Source of the DNA: Lacipirellula parvula
GTDB lineage: Bacteria; Planctomycetota; Planctomycetia; Pirellulales; Lacipirellulaceae
NCBI RefSeq assembly: GCF_009177095.1
Contig: NZ_AP021861.1
Location: 930,001-994,000 of the forward strand
DNA: 64,000 bases
Direction: 5' to 3'
Numbering within the stretch: the stretch's first letter is position 1; each line of letters begins with the position of its first letter. This document shows positions 34,653-43,733 of the stretch, one piece after another. Both the position numbers and the translations under genes were made by a program. The notes beneath the pieces are model-generated. The model worked only from the letters and a program-made list of their open reading frames with translations, was not told the origin of the DNA and searched no databases.

Positions 34653-37331
34653 TCAACGAGCGACTGTGGTTGCCGGTCGAGAATGCTCGCTGCAGCCGAC
34701 GATCTCTCGCGTTGCCGGCTGCCCGCTGCGCGTCGTTGACCAGAGGTGCGAGAGCAGCGGAGCGAACACCAGCAGTTCCGCGGCCAATGAAGGCTCGGGA
34801 ACGGTCACGCCGTTCAGCGCCGCCAAGCTGCCGCCGCCGGCTAGATAAGCGCTTCGCCAGAAAAAGAAGTCGCGGTGATCGACTCGGCCGTCGGAGTTGG
34901 CGTCGCCGCTGACTCCGAGCGAGACGTTATTCAAAAAGTTCGCGCGAATCAGATGGAAGTCGTCAAGGTCGACCAGCCCGTCGCGATTGACGTCGGCGGA
35001 AAGCGGCCCCGCAAGCTTGACGATCTCCAGCGTGTTGACGAAGCCCCGCATCTCGCCGGCTGTGAGCCCTTCGACGACAATGACGAGGTCTTGGTTGGCG
35101 CCGATCTTGATCGTCTCGGCGACGACGCTTTCACGATGGCGCCATGCAACGTCGATGCCGTGCGAAAGCAGGATAGGAGTTACGTCACCGTAAGCAGTTG
35201 CCCCCGAATCAGCGTCGACCGCGAGCGCGTAGACGTTGTACTGCTCCAGCAACTGCGCGTTTGTATTTTTAGCAGTAACAAACGCGTCGTAGATTCCCTC
35301 CGTGAGACCGCTGACGCGGACGCCGAGATCGACTCGGCTATCCTTACCGTCGTTGACGAACATCGCACTGCTGGCATTGCCCGCGTAGAGACCCGTATTG
35401 AACGAAGTTCCTTTTAAGATCGTGCCAAAGCCCCCCGCGTTCCAATCAATCGACTGCGCATCGGGTGCGCTCTTGCCGAGGTTGACAGCGACGGCAGTTT
35501 GCTCGCCGCGGGAATTGACGATGCCGCCGGCAACGTCTCCGCTGATGAGATTCCAATTTTCGCCTGGAATACCGCCGAGCGCATGCCCTGGACTATTGGC
35601 ATTGTTGGCGACGACAGCGCCAAAGTTGAGCGAAATACCCGCGTCGGGCGATTTGTAGGCGGCGCCGAGAATCTGCTCTTCGCGAATCATGCGCGAGCGG
35701 AGCAGCGCGTAGGGAACGTCCCGCGCAGCGACCGCGTGGTCGCCGAGCAGGACCGCGGCGGCCCCGGCCGATTGGCCAAGCGTCATAAACACGGGCTCCA
35801 TGCGAATCGAACCATAGGCAATGTGCGTGGCGCTCAACGCAACCGGCACGATCAAGTTGTCGGCCTCGCCCTGCTTCGCGACCATGGCGCGGTAACTGAT
35901 CGGGTACGGCCCCTTGGCGGGAGAGACCTGGACGTCGCCTTCGTTCATCACGAAGCCGTCGGGACCAACGATCCGCTGAACATGATGGGAGTCCATGTTG
36001 TAGCCTCCCATGCCCACCGAATCAGAATAGATGCCATCCTCTTGGTCGACGTGCGTTTGGTCGATCGTCAGTTCACCGACCAAGCGACGCGCTTCGCGCA
36101 CGTAGAGCTGGCTCGGCCAGTTGTTGTTGTCGGTGAACTCGTCGGCAGGCAGGCCCCACATCGCCCAGTTGTTGCGAATATTCGCCGGCACGCGCGGGCT
36201 GTTTTGCAGCGACCAAATCAGGCCGAGCTGGAAGTCGCGATGGGCGGCATTCATTGCTTCGCGCGTGGCATAGTCGGCTTCAGCGTAGTTGACGTTGCGC
36301 GCCAGATCGTAGTTGCCGCCGATGAAGTCAGTCGAGAAGCCGCCCGTATTGTTCGAGTCGGTTTTGTTGTTGGGCATCGCATCGAGTTTGAAGAAACCGC
36401 CGGTTTGGCCCGCCTCGATGGCGCGGAACAGCAACTCGTAGTTCGCTGCGTCGTAGTTGGCCGGTTTGGCGATCGCCACGCGATTCTCCGGCTTGTTGGT
36501 CAGCACCATTCGGTAGTTGTAGGTTTGCAGACGATTGTCGGCAGACCCGTCGACGCCGCCGGCATTGGGATTCACTCCCGGCAGTAGGCCGCTCGCCGGA
36601 TCGCCTTTGACGATGTAGGGATCAATCCCGGCCGGAAGCTGGTTCTTCGTGGAGCGCGCGACCTGAACGCCATTAAGCGTTTCGCCAAATTTGGCGTTTG
36701 CCTCGCGCCCGATCTCGTAGGAAACTCCGGCCGCGGCGAAGAGGTCGCCTTCGTACGTGGCGTCGATGAACGCCTTACCAGAGTACACCGCGCCGCCTTC
36801 GGTGCGGATGGAGGCAATGCGGCCATTGGCCATCGTTACGCCACCCGAAGAGCGATCGAGGCGGCCAGCGGCGACGGGGACGTTTGCCTCCGCGACCATC
36901 TCCTCGAAAACCTGCTTTGCTACTTTTGGCTCGAACGTGAACATCATCTGACGGGCGTTGTCCGGATCGAGCGACGAGCGGTTGATGTAGGTTTGTCGCG
37001 ATTCGGTCGTCCAAGCGTCGGCTTCGAGATAGTGTTCGTAGATGCGTTGGTAAAACTCGCGACTTAGTCCGCCGATCGTGTCGCGATCGCCGATGTCGGT
37101 CCACCCGAGACCGTTGGATGTCATGCCGCCCAGGTGATGGTCGGGGGAGACGATGACGACCGACTTTCCCATGCGCGCGACTTCAATCGCGGCAGTGACG
37201 GCGGCGCTCGTACCGCCGTAGACGACGACGTCGTATTCTTGCGGAGCCTGGGCAGGCGACTGCTCGGCAAGGCAAGCAAGCGTCAGCGCGAGCGCTGCGA
37301 GCAGGTAATATTGAAGTGCGATGCGAGGCAT
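34653..37331 (-). CDS. Exported FAD-dependent oxidoreductase with dockerin and PEP-CTERM-like tail
   Basis: 892 residues with a signal peptide (YYLLAALALTLACLAEQSPA). An FAD-binding Rossmann fold starts at DVVVYGGTSAAVTAAIEVAR, followed by LGGMTSNGLGWTD and AFIDATYEGDLFAAAGVSYE, the wording of the FAD_oxidored family; a second nucleotide segment is EPVFMTLGQSAGAAAVLL. After about residue 560 come a beta domain (DAQSIDWNAGGFGTILKG) and a dockerin (ADVNRDGLVDLDDFHLIRANF). The substrate is unknown; relatives sit in polysaccharide loci. The PEP-CTERM region (TVPEPSLAAELLVFAPLLSH) is odd: it lacks a terminal arginine cluster and runs on for about 30 extra residues, suggesting a lost stop or a frameshift near the 3' end. 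Confidence 0.8.
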   Translation of the reverse strand: MPRIALQYYLLAALALTLACLAEQSPAQAPQEYDVVVYGGTSAAVTAAIEVARMGKSVVIVSPDHHLGGMTSNGLGWTDIGDRDTIGGLSREFYQRIYEHYLEADAWTTESRQTYINRSSLDPDNARQMMFTFEPKVAKQVFEEMVAEANVPVAAGRLDRSSGGVTMANGRIASIRTEGGAVYSGKAFIDATYEGDLFAAAGVSYEIGREANAKFGETLNGVQVARSTKNQLPAGIDPYIVKGDPASGLLPGVNPNAGGVDGSADNRLQTYNYRMVLTNKPENRVAIAKPANYDAANYELLFRAIEAGQTGGFFKLDAMPNNKTDSNNTGGFSTDFIGGNYDLARNVNYAEADYATREAMNAAHRDFQLGLIWSLQNSPRVPANIRNNWAMWGLPADEFTDNNNWPSQLYVREARRLVGELTIDQTHVDQEDGIYSDSVGMGGYNMDSHHVQRIVGPDGFVMNEGDVQVSPAKGPYPISYRAMVAKQGEADNLIVPVALSATHIAYGSIRMEPVFMTLGQSAGAAAVLLGDHAVAARDVPYALLRSRMIREEQILGAAYKSPDAGISLNFGAVVANNANSPGHALGGIPGENWNLISGDVAGGIVNSRGEQTAVAVNLGKSAPDAQSIDWNAGGFGTILKGTSFNTGLYAGNASSAMFVNDGKDSRVDLGVRVSGLTEGIYDAFVTAKNTNAQLLEQYNVYALAVDADSGATAYGDVTPILLSHGIDVAWRHRESVVAETIKIGANQDLVIVVEGLTAGEMRGFVNTLEIVKLAGPLSADVNRDGLVDLDDFHLIRANFLNNVSLGVSGDANSDGRVDHRDFFFWRSAYLAGGGSLAALNGVTVPEPSLAAELLVFAPLLSHLWSTTRSGQPATREIVGCSEHSRPATTVAR

Positions 37332-37409
37332 GTTGAGTCGTTCTGGCGTGTTGAGGCGGAGAGTCAGGGGCGGGCAGAATCGGCAAAGCGGCGGAGTCAG
37401 TGCGCAGCG

Positions 37410-37427
37410 GGGGCGCCATTTCGCCCC
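37410..37427 (-). terminator. Hairpin after the sigma-FecR-DUF1559-lipoprotein operon
   Basis: GGGGCG (37410-37415) and CGCCCC (37422-37427) pair around a 6-base loop, 30 bases downstream of the lipoprotein stop in the minus direction. There is no T tract, so the call is tentative. Confidence 0.35.
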
Positions 37428-37456
37428 GTTCGAGCGAAAAACAGGGGCTTTCCTGC

Positions 37457-37864
37457 TCAGTCAGTGAGCTTGAAGACGAACGGCTCGTTGCCGTCCGGTT
37501 TCACGTCGGCGGTGAGTCCGCTCGATTCGAAGGTTCCATAACGTTCCGGAATGAGCGACTTGCCGAGCGCGAGTTCGGCATCGCCGCCTGTGGGAGTGGC
37601 TCGGCTGGCGATGCGAACTTTGTTGAGTCCGATCCGGGCGCCTGCCTCGCGGCCGGGCGTCTCAAGCTTGAACGCGCCGGCGACGACGTCGGCGCGAGCC
37701 GGCGGGCCGTTCGGAGGTTGAAACATGATGACGCCGGTTCCTAACGGCTGCTCCTTATAGAAGACCTGGCCCTCAACGGGGACGAACTCAGCTGGTTTCG
37801 AACAGCCCGTCGCGATCACTGCGACGATGCAAAGCGCGAGATGCGTGGAGTGACTCCTGTTCAT
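37457..37864 (-). CDS. Small lipoprotein, last gene of the ECF-sigma operon
   Basis: 135 residues from ATG 37864, which overlaps the stop of the DUF1559 gene by one base (TGATG), a sign of translational coupling; an upstream in-frame start would overlap much more. Signal peptide with lipobox (VAVIATGC). The mature part is a small beta domain (VPVEGQVFYKEQPLGTGVIMFQP, ADVVAGAFKLETPGREAGARIGLNKVRI), in the same general class as the lipoproteins at 28523 and 57628 but not a close copy. It is again paired with a DUF1559 protein, here with the order reversed. Molecular role unknown. Confidence 0.85.
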   Translation of the reverse strand: MNRSHSTHLALCIVAVIATGCSKPAEFVPVEGQVFYKEQPLGTGVIMFQPPNGPPARADVVAGAFKLETPGREAGARIGLNKVRIASRATPTGGDAELALGKSLIPERYGTFESSGLTADVKPDGNEPFVFKLTD

Positions 37865-38772
37865 CACAGCGTTCCCCCCAGCGTTTCGCCTTCGTTGATT
37901 GTGCAAGCCGCTTTGTAAGCGTCGACGTCGACGTCGTCGATAATGAACCGCACGCTAGCGTCGGCGAGCCCGAAATGCGTGCCCCCGGGATGAAAGCTAC
38001 CAAAGGGGAGATGATTGTAGGGAACAACGTCGGCAGCGCGGTCGATTGGCGTATTCGGCGCGTACTCGGCGACTTTCATCGCGTAGGTGGGACGCTCATC
38101 AGCGCTGCCAACTGCCGGCGACCCGCCAATCCAGGTCCGAATATTGCCGGGGAGATCGTGATAAAGTCCCGGCATCCGATCGGTATGAATGAACTCGCCG
38201 ATCGCCAGCGAGTTCGACGTACCGTCGGTAAAGTCTTTGAACTTCCGCGGAGTAGCGCCCCACATAAAGGCGCCATTCAGCGGCAAGTCGCCGTAGCCAG
38301 GCGAAGTCAGCCTCTCTTGTCGAGCTCGCGGTATATCAGTGCGGAAGGCGCCGCCCACCGCCTGGTAGGTGGTGATCGCCCCGTTGCGGGTCGCATCTTG
38401 GTACTGCGGCGACTCGGTGTAGTTTGGACAAAGGTACGCGTCGATCACTGTGATCCGCATCGGCGACGAGTCGGGCGACGCTTTCAGATCGATCTGGCTG
38501 AAGACTTGCTGCTGCTCAATGTATGGCAACAGATAAGTGAACACGCCGTGTTTCCCCTGCCCCGGACTCCCCGGCGGCAACTCGTCGTCTTTGGCAGCCG
38601 CGTAGTTTTGCACGGCGAGCGCTTGTTGTCGCAGTTTATTGCCGCACGTCGATCGCCGCGCCGCTTCCCGTGCCGACTGCACCGCAGGCAGCAACAGTGC
38701 GACAAGCACGCCGATGATGGCGATGACGACCAGCAGTTCGACCAAGGTGAACGCTCGACGGGAGACGCTCAT
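37864..38772 (-). CDS. DUF1559 prepilin-like protein (sigma operon member)
   Basis: 302 residues from ATG 38772, with GAGG six bases upstream. Prepilin-type N-terminus ([21 protein letters not shown]) and helix ([17 protein letters not shown]), then a DUF1559 domain ending [24 protein letters not shown]. It is more divergent from the other DUF1559 proteins in this window than the two cassette copies are from each other. It starts 13 bases after the FecR/LamG stop, so it is co-transcribed with the sigma factor. By family, the N-terminal helix is processed by a prepilin peptidase and the domain faces outward. Confidence 0.92.
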   Translation of the reverse strand: MSVSRRAFTLVELLVVIAIIGVLVALLLPAVQSAREAARRSTCGNKLRQQALAVQNYAAAKDDELPPGSPGQGKHGVFTYLLPYIEQQQVFSQIDLKASPDSSPMRITVIDAYLCPNYTESPQYQDATRNGAITTYQAVGGAFRTDIPRARQERLTSPGYGDLPLNGAFMWGATPRKFKDFTDGTSNSLAIGEFIHTDRMPGLYHDLPGNIRTWIGGSPAVGSADERPTYAMKVAEYAPNTPIDRAADVVPYNHLPFGSFHPGGTHFGLADASVRFIIDDVDVDAYKAACTINEGETLGGTL

Positions 38773-38785
38773 AGGTGCCTCTTCC

Positions 38786-40495
38786 TTATTCCTGTGATTT
38801 CAGCGGCGCAGCGGGGGCCGAGCGCATCATGGCGACGTGGCGACGGATTTCCTCCGCCGACAGGGCGCGGGCGTAGATTGCTAATTCGTCGATGTGACCA
38901 ACGAACGGCCGCACAGTTCCGAACGAAAAGAGCTGGCCGATGACCAATTGCAGCCCTCGGGGCAAACGGGTGGCATCGACCGCCGAGGCGACAAGCTCGC
39001 CGTTGAGATACACATTGAGTTGATCGCCGCGCTTCACCGCGGCAACATGCTGCCACGATTGGGCGCGATAGAATGCGCTCGAAAAGCACGACGTGCCCCC
39101 CCGTTCTTCGCTGGGCGGGCTGCGATGAAGGAATCGCAACGACTTGGCCGACCCCTCTGGCGGCGCATTGGCGCCTTGGAGTTCGACGATCAGGGCGTGC
39201 CGATCGATCTCGCCCTCTTCGTCATGGTCTCGCTCCAGCAGCGCGGCGAGCGTTCCCCATTGATAGTGGCTCGGCTTGACCCACATCTCGATCGTGTAGT
39301 CGCCGTCGAGTTCGTCGAATGGCTGGGGCGAAGTCAGGCATGCCGCGTCGTCGCGCAGCACAAATTCGGCGACGCCGCCGCCGTCCCGCGGGGTGATCCG
39401 CACCCCGTCCCCCTTCACTTCCAGGGCGTGTCGCGGCCCCATTTCATTCTTCACGACTTCGGCGTCGGCCTCTTCGAACCGATAGTACGCCGCCGGATCG
39501 TTGGCGACGATCATCGCAGCGTACTCCGGGGCGACGGTGATTTGGTCCGAAGCCATTAGTAAATCGAAATCGAACGCCGTTGAATTGGCCTGCAGCGAAG
39601 TGAACACGATCTCCGAGCGAGCGCCGCGTCGCGCCCGCAGCCCGTATTTAGCCGCGATCACGTGTTTCTCGGTCGAGCGCAGAGGCGTCAATTCCGCTTG
39701 GCCTTCGAACGCATAGACGAACACGTCGTCGCCGTGCCCGTCGACGCCCACATACGAATCAGGAGCGATCGTCGTCGTCGCGAGCGGCAGCTCCAGTGTG
39801 AACGGCCTGTTTCCCTGATTCGTGACGATCAATCGCCCATACTTCATGTGAGCGATCCCTGCATCGTCGATTGCTAGTAAGGCCGGGCCTTTCAGCCGAA
39901 TGCTCACGGCGTTACTGAATTCAACTTCTGCGACGCCTTCGAATAGTGCAACGCTGCGGCCCGCGTGAATCGCGTCGCCCGTATTGATGGCATGCCCGCC
40001 CTGCGAGTCGATGAGGTAGCTGGTGTTACTTACCAATCGGGCGACGGCCTGAGTCGCGGGACGCGATGGTTCAAGCTTCTCAGCAACGAAGACGTCGTCG
40101 ATCCGTTGAAAGCCGAGGCGGAAGACGAGCAAGAGCGTCGCCGCTACTCCGAGCGAGAAGGCGGCGACAGATCCCCAAGAGTGCCGCCACAGCGACCAAT
40201 GCGAGGGGACTTTTCCCGCGCGTCGAGCGCGGTTGGCGTGATGGGGGGCTGGAGCAACCGCCGCCGGTTGGTTTGCCGACGGGCCCGCAACCGCATTGAA
40301 TGCCGGCATCGACTCGCGGACTTCCCACTCCAGATCCGACATCTGCGTGACCGCGTCGACGACGCACTGTCGCGCGAATGAGTCGTCTCGAACCAACGCA
40401 TCGAGACGCGCGCACTGCTCATCGCTCGCTTCGCCGGCGGACATGGCGACGAGAATACGGCAGATTTCGCGGCGGAGTCGCACGTTGTCGTTCAA
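38786..40495 (-). CDS. FecR-like regulator fused to a LamG (concanavalin-fold) domain
   Basis: 569 residues beginning at TTG 40495, which has GAGGAA about seven bases upstream overlapping the sigma-factor stop. An N-terminal cytoplasmic part (about 1-100) is followed by one membrane helix ([20 protein letters not shown]), a FecR-like beta region ([34 protein letters not shown]-like wording) and, after about 330, a LamG/pentraxin domain ([53 protein letters not shown]). By family, this is the anti-sigma or signal-relay partner of the ECF factor encoded 10 bases upstream. The LamG domain would put a sugar- or protein-binding sensor on the outer side of the membrane. Confidence 0.85.
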   Translation of the reverse strand: MNDNVRLRREICRILVAMSAGEASDEQCARLDALVRDDSFARQCVVDAVTQMSDLEWEVRESMPAFNAVAGPSANQPAAVAPAPHHANRARRAGKVPSHWSLWRHSWGSVAAFSLGVAATLLLVFRLGFQRIDDVFVAEKLEPSRPATQAVARLVSNTSYLIDSQGGHAINTGDAIHAGRSVALFEGVAEVEFSNAVSIRLKGPALLAIDDAGIAHMKYGRLIVTNQGNRPFTLELPLATTTIAPDSYVGVDGHGDDVFVYAFEGQAELTPLRSTEKHVIAAKYGLRARRGARSEIVFTSLQANSTAFDFDLLMASDQITVAPEYAAMIVANDPAAYYRFEEADAEVVKNEMGPRHALEVKGDGVRITPRDGGGVAEFVLRDDAACLTSPQPFDELDGDYTIEMWVKPSHYQWGTLAALLERDHDEEGEIDRHALIVELQGANAPPEGSAKSLRFLHRSPPSEERGGTSCFSSAFYRAQSWQHVAAVKRGDQLNVYLNGELVASAVDATRLPRGLQLVIGQLFSFGTVRPFVGHIDELAIYARALSAEEIRRHVAMMRSAPAAPLKSQE

Positions 40496-40505
40496 AGAGA
40501 TTTCC

Positions 40506-41030
40506 TCAAGAAACTTTCCGCTGGACGCAGATCAGCAGCAGATCGTGAATGCGCGCTAAGGCGCGATAAACGGAGGCGAGCGAACGGCCAATCTGCTGGG
40601 CGATTTCCGGCGGCTTCCGATCGCCGAAATAGCGTTGGTCGATCAGAGTTCGATCGGCGGCCGGCAACTTGTCGAGACATTCCAACAGGGCGTCGATGCG
40701 AGCTGCTGCGTTGTCGTCGCGACTCTGGAACTCGGCCGAGAGGGCCTCAAGCGATTCGTCGGAGAATATTTTGGCGCGGGCCTTCGCATCGCGGAGCTTG
40801 CGGACCTCGAACATTGCGATTTGGCAGGCCCACGCGAAGAAATTGGTGCCCGGCAGGAACTCGTCGAATTTGTTCCACAGCACCAGGCTGACGTTTTGAT
40901 ACACCTCGTTCGCGTCATTGACGTTCGGCGCCAAGGTGCGGATGTAGCCGTAAACTCTCCGCGAGTTCTTAGAAAACTCGACGATGAATTCGTTGTAGCG
41001 CGGCGCCGGTGCCGCTGCGAATTGGTCCAT
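40506..41030 (-). CDS. ECF-type RNA polymerase sigma factor, planctomycete family
   Basis: 174 residues from ATG 41030 with AGGAA eight bases upstream. Region 2 (EFIVEFSKNSRRVYGYIRTLAPNVNDANEVYQNV, LPGTNFFAWACQIAMFEVRKLRD) and region 4 (LPAADRTLIDQRYFGDRKPPEIAQQIGRSLASVYRALARI) are visible. The wording fits the Rhodopirellula/Verrucomicrobium group of ECF factors, which are usually next to FecR-LamG anti-sigma proteins, as here. It leads a four-gene operon. A wobble-paired 11-bp inverted repeat lies 47 bases upstream of the start. Confidence 0.93.
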   Translation of the reverse strand: MDQFAAAPAPRYNEFIVEFSKNSRRVYGYIRTLAPNVNDANEVYQNVSLVLWNKFDEFLPGTNFFAWACQIAMFEVRKLRDAKARAKIFSDESLEALSAEFQSRDDNAAARIDALLECLDKLPAADRTLIDQRYFGDRKPPEIAQQIGRSLASVYRALARIHDLLLICVQRKVS

Positions 41031-41076
41031 CGTTGGCGTTCCTGAGGAAGTCTGAACGCCGCAAGTCCGCCGTCAC

Positions 41077-41104
41077 GAACGGTTGTCAGCAACGACAATC
41101 GTTC
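41077..41104 (-). promoter_or_regulatory. 11-bp inverted repeat upstream of the ECF sigma gene
   Basis: GAACGGTTGTC (41077-41087) and GACAATCGTTC (41094-41104) pair with a single G-T wobble around a 6-base spacer. It could be an operator for autoregulation or a 5' leader hairpin. Position relative to the start codon: 47 bases upstream. Confidence 0.4.
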
Positions 41105-41424
41105 GCAGATTAGGCGGCGTCGCGGATCGGAAGTACTAAAATAAGATGAAAACGAGAGGGGGCGATTGCCTGCTGAAACGAACTCGCTGTTCGCTTAAAG
41201 TTGGGTTGCCCTAACTTGCCGAGGAGAGTCGAACCTGCGGATGGCAGCCAAGCTGGTCGTCCCCGCTAGTCTCTTCCCATGCATACCCGCCGGTCAGCCG
41301 CATTTTCGCAGAAATTCACAATAATTTTGTGGAATGCTCGCCAATGCGCTGGAGTGGTCGCTTAGATGGTGAGATTCTTGGCGGCCTGTGAAGACGGCTG
41401 GTCGCCTAATTGCATACCGCCAGA

Positions 41425-41454
41425 GAGCGAGCACAGCAGGTCTCGTGCTCGCTC
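41425..41454. promoter_or_regulatory. Perfect 10-bp inverted repeat upstream of a small gene
   Basis: GAGCGAGCAC (41425-41434), 10-base spacer, GTGCTCGCTC (41445-41454). It lies about 120 bases upstream of the gene at 41578. No T tract follows. It may be a protein site or a leader structure. Confidence 0.35.
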
Positions 41455-41577
41455 GATGCAAGCATGGACGGCCGCAAAAGCGATATGTTGCGATCGGATG
41501 TTGGCGTGTTCGCCAAAATTGCTATGCTTAAAGCGTGCAATGGAGCCTGCAACACTCGACCATAAGGAAATCGTCGA

Positions 41578-41787
41578 ATGTCTATCGAACAAGAGATTCG
41601 TCAGTATTTGGCCAAGCGATTCCAGTGCGACCCTGTCGTCGACGTGCAAATTTACGGCGACGTCGTGGATGTACGCGGAACGATGCCCAACACCCACGCT
41701 CACGGCCAGTTTTGCGTCGGCAGCTTGGATGACATCGAGAACGCGATGCGTCGTGAATCGGCGACAGAAGTTGCCGTAGAAGCTTAA
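41578..41787 (+). CDS. Small conserved-looking protein of unknown function
   Basis: 69 residues from ATG 41578 with AAGGAA about eight bases upstream, a better ribosome site than most genes here. I do not recognise the family. The protein is acidic, without signal peptide or membrane segment; it begins MSIEQEIRQYLAKRFQC, has an alternating beta-like stretch (VVDVQIYGDVVDVRGTMPN) and ends in an acidic helix (SLDDIENAMRRES). It has two cysteines and two close histidines (THAHG), a possible metal site. It stands alone between a long regulatory region and the converging porin gene, so context gives no function. Confidence 0.65.
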   Translation: MSIEQEIRQYLAKRFQCDPVVDVQIYGDVVDVRGTMPNTHAHGQFCVGSLDDIENAMRRESATEVAVEA

Positions 41788-41823
41788 GTTGAAGTCGCGC
41801 CTGAGGCGGCAGCAGAAGCTCGC

Positions 41824-43503
41824 CTAAAAGTTCAACTCCCACTGGACGTACGTAAAATCGGCGTCGTGCGGAGCGGTAATCTTATTACCGCGCCAGAAGT
41901 GCGAGTAGCCGAATAGAATGTTCGAGCGCGGGCCGAACGTGTACTTCGCGATCAAGTCGAGTTCTTCGCCCAGGTCGGCGCTGGTGAGATTCTGCGTTTC
42001 GGTTGCGGTGATGGCCGGGACGATGTCGCCCCGTTCCGCCGCCCGGAAGTAGTACATCCACGCCAGGAATTCCCAGTTCGTATCTTTGGGCTTCGCCGTC
42101 AACTGGATATTCGGCGAGAAGATATTCGACCGCTGCACCGCGTCGATAAAGCCTAAGTAACGATGGCTCCACGGGAATAGCTGGTTGTACCGCGTCCAGT
42201 CGTCGCCGCCGTCGTTGCCCGAGGCGTAGTCCAGATAGCCCCAAATCTGCGGCTGCAAATCGTTGTCCGCATACTTGCGGCCGAGGCCGACCGTTGCGTA
42301 GCCGGCTTTCTGGTTCTTGCCGAGCCCGCTCTGCCGGCCAAGCTGGACGCCCGCTTCCGTTTCGAACATCCAGCCCTCTTCCAGCGTCCGGAACAACCGC
42401 GAGCCGAACGTGTGAAGCGAGAAGTCACTCGTGATTGCGCCAGGATGGCGATTGTCGTAGCCAAGGTAGTAGAGATCGAGCGTATTGTTGGGCGACTCGG
42501 TGTAGACGGCGTACGTGCCGTAAAAGGGTTGCTGCCAATCAGCCTTATCGAGATCGTTGGCGAGCACCGGCACGAACGAGGTGTAAAACGTGTCGACTGA
42601 CCAAGGGCCGTCCTCGTACAGCAGCATCGCGCCTTCGAAGGTCCGCCGGCTATTTTGCCAGTCGGTGATCGACACCAAACGCTCGGCGCCGTACACGAGT
42701 TCTTGCCGCCCCACCCGCGCCGTCCAGACGCCGTCGTCCCACGAGTGGTCGACGAACAGGTTCAAAAAGTCGCCGAAGTTGTTTTCGAAAACGCGCGGGT
42801 TGTAGGTTCCGTTGTCGCGATTGATCGAGGCGTAGTGGAATTCGCAGTACGCCCGGGTTTGTTTCGTCGCCTGCCAGTTCGTGTAGAGGCGGGTACGATT
42901 TAGAAACAAATCGAACGACGTATCTTGGAACCGCGTTTGGCCAGGTGGAGCCACCGCGTTGCCCATGCCGACTTCGTGTTTGTATTGCAGACGTTCCTGA
43001 CCGCCGATGTCGAGCGTTCCCCAATCGCGGTAAATGCCCAGCGGCATCAACTTCAGTTGGTCGCCCAAGCAGTGGCCGTGGTAGTCGGGATCTTCGAGGT
43101 AACTGAAGTCGTTTAAGTAAAACAGCTTCTTGTGCGATTCGGCGCACGGGTTTTTTGGCTTGGGCTTCGGGTAGTCGCCCGACTCGTTCGGATCTCCGTA
43201 GCCTTCGTCGCTAATGGCGGCGTCTTCGCTTTGGGCGTCGTCATCGCCTTCGGCTTCTTCGGCGTCGCCCGGCTGCAGCATGGCCACTGGCGTCGCCATT
43301 CCGGGGGCGAACGTTTCGCCGGAGAGTGCCCATTCGGGCAGCCCCTCCTCGCCCCGCCCTGTTGGCGCGCCCGTGACGGAGTATGGCTGCCCGATCTCGT
43401 TTGACGGCTCGAACCCGTGCGATTTGCTAGAAGCGACCGCCAGAACCCCGGATAACAGGATAATTCCTTCCAAAACTACCCATTTGGTCACTGGCATCGA
43501 CAT
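41824..43503 (-). CDS. Alginate-export-family outer-membrane beta-barrel porin
   Basis: 559 residues; ATG 43503 chosen because AAGGA lies about ten bases upstream, while GTG 43512 is too close to that site. A signal peptide (MSMPVTKWVVLEGIILLSGVLAVASS) leads into a Pro/Glu/Asp-rich linker (about 70-120) and then a beta barrel with alternating aromatic strands (GGQERLQYKHEVGMG, RARLYTNWQ-like wording, RVGRQELVYGAERLV). It ends in the outer-membrane-type C-terminal phenylalanine (VQWELNF). The repeated AERLV and DYASG features fit the Alginate_exp family, whose members form channels for anionic polysaccharides or other solutes. The transported substrate is not visible. The antiporter gene diverges from it 230 bases away. 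Confidence 0.78.
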   Translation of the reverse strand: MSMPVTKWVVLEGIILLSGVLAVASSKSHGFEPSNEIGQPYSVTGAPTGRGEEGLPEWALSGETFAPGMATPVAMLQPGDAEEAEGDDDAQSEDAAISDEGYGDPNESGDYPKPKPKNPCAESHKKLFYLNDFSYLEDPDYHGHCLGDQLKLMPLGIYRDWGTLDIGGQERLQYKHEVGMGNAVAPPGQTRFQDTSFDLFLNRTRLYTNWQATKQTRAYCEFHYASINRDNGTYNPRVFENNFGDFLNLFVDHSWDDGVWTARVGRQELVYGAERLVSITDWQNSRRTFEGAMLLYEDGPWSVDTFYTSFVPVLANDLDKADWQQPFYGTYAVYTESPNNTLDLYYLGYDNRHPGAITSDFSLHTFGSRLFRTLEEGWMFETEAGVQLGRQSGLGKNQKAGYATVGLGRKYADNDLQPQIWGYLDYASGNDGGDDWTRYNQLFPWSHRYLGFIDAVQRSNIFSPNIQLTAKPKDTNWEFLAWMYYFRAAERGDIVPAITATETQNLTSADLGEELDLIAKYTFGPRSNILFGYSHFWRGNKITAPHDADFTYVQWELNF

Positions 43504-43733
43504 TGCTAACACATCCTTAGCCTGAGCTTAACGTTTCTCCGCCAGCGTCTTCAGCACGGCGGCAGTCGCTCCGCTAGCTCAGGTGACAAATGCCGTAAAA
43601 GCAGTGTCGTCGCCCGCTCGTTCTGGATTTGAGGCTTCTCTCCATCGCCCGCAAAGTCAACCGGCAAAACAACATACGAACGACGCCAGCCAGCAGATTT
43701 GGGCGTTCCCCCCAGCAAATTTCCACGCCAACC

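Larger units (their letters stand above)
41031..41577. other. Divergent regulatory region with two inverted repeats
   Basis: 547 bases between the ECF sigma gene (minus) and a small unknown gene (plus). Apart from the two inverted repeats listed separately, no gene, RNA or repeat was recognised. Stretches at 41134-41152 and 41316-41333 are A/T-rich relative to their surroundings. Confidence 0.5.

Noticed and set aside
35499-36587. 362-residue plus-strand frame over the FAD oxidoreductase
   Set aside because: The minus strand has a continuous FAD-binding enzyme; the plus frame is unstructured and valine/arginine rich.
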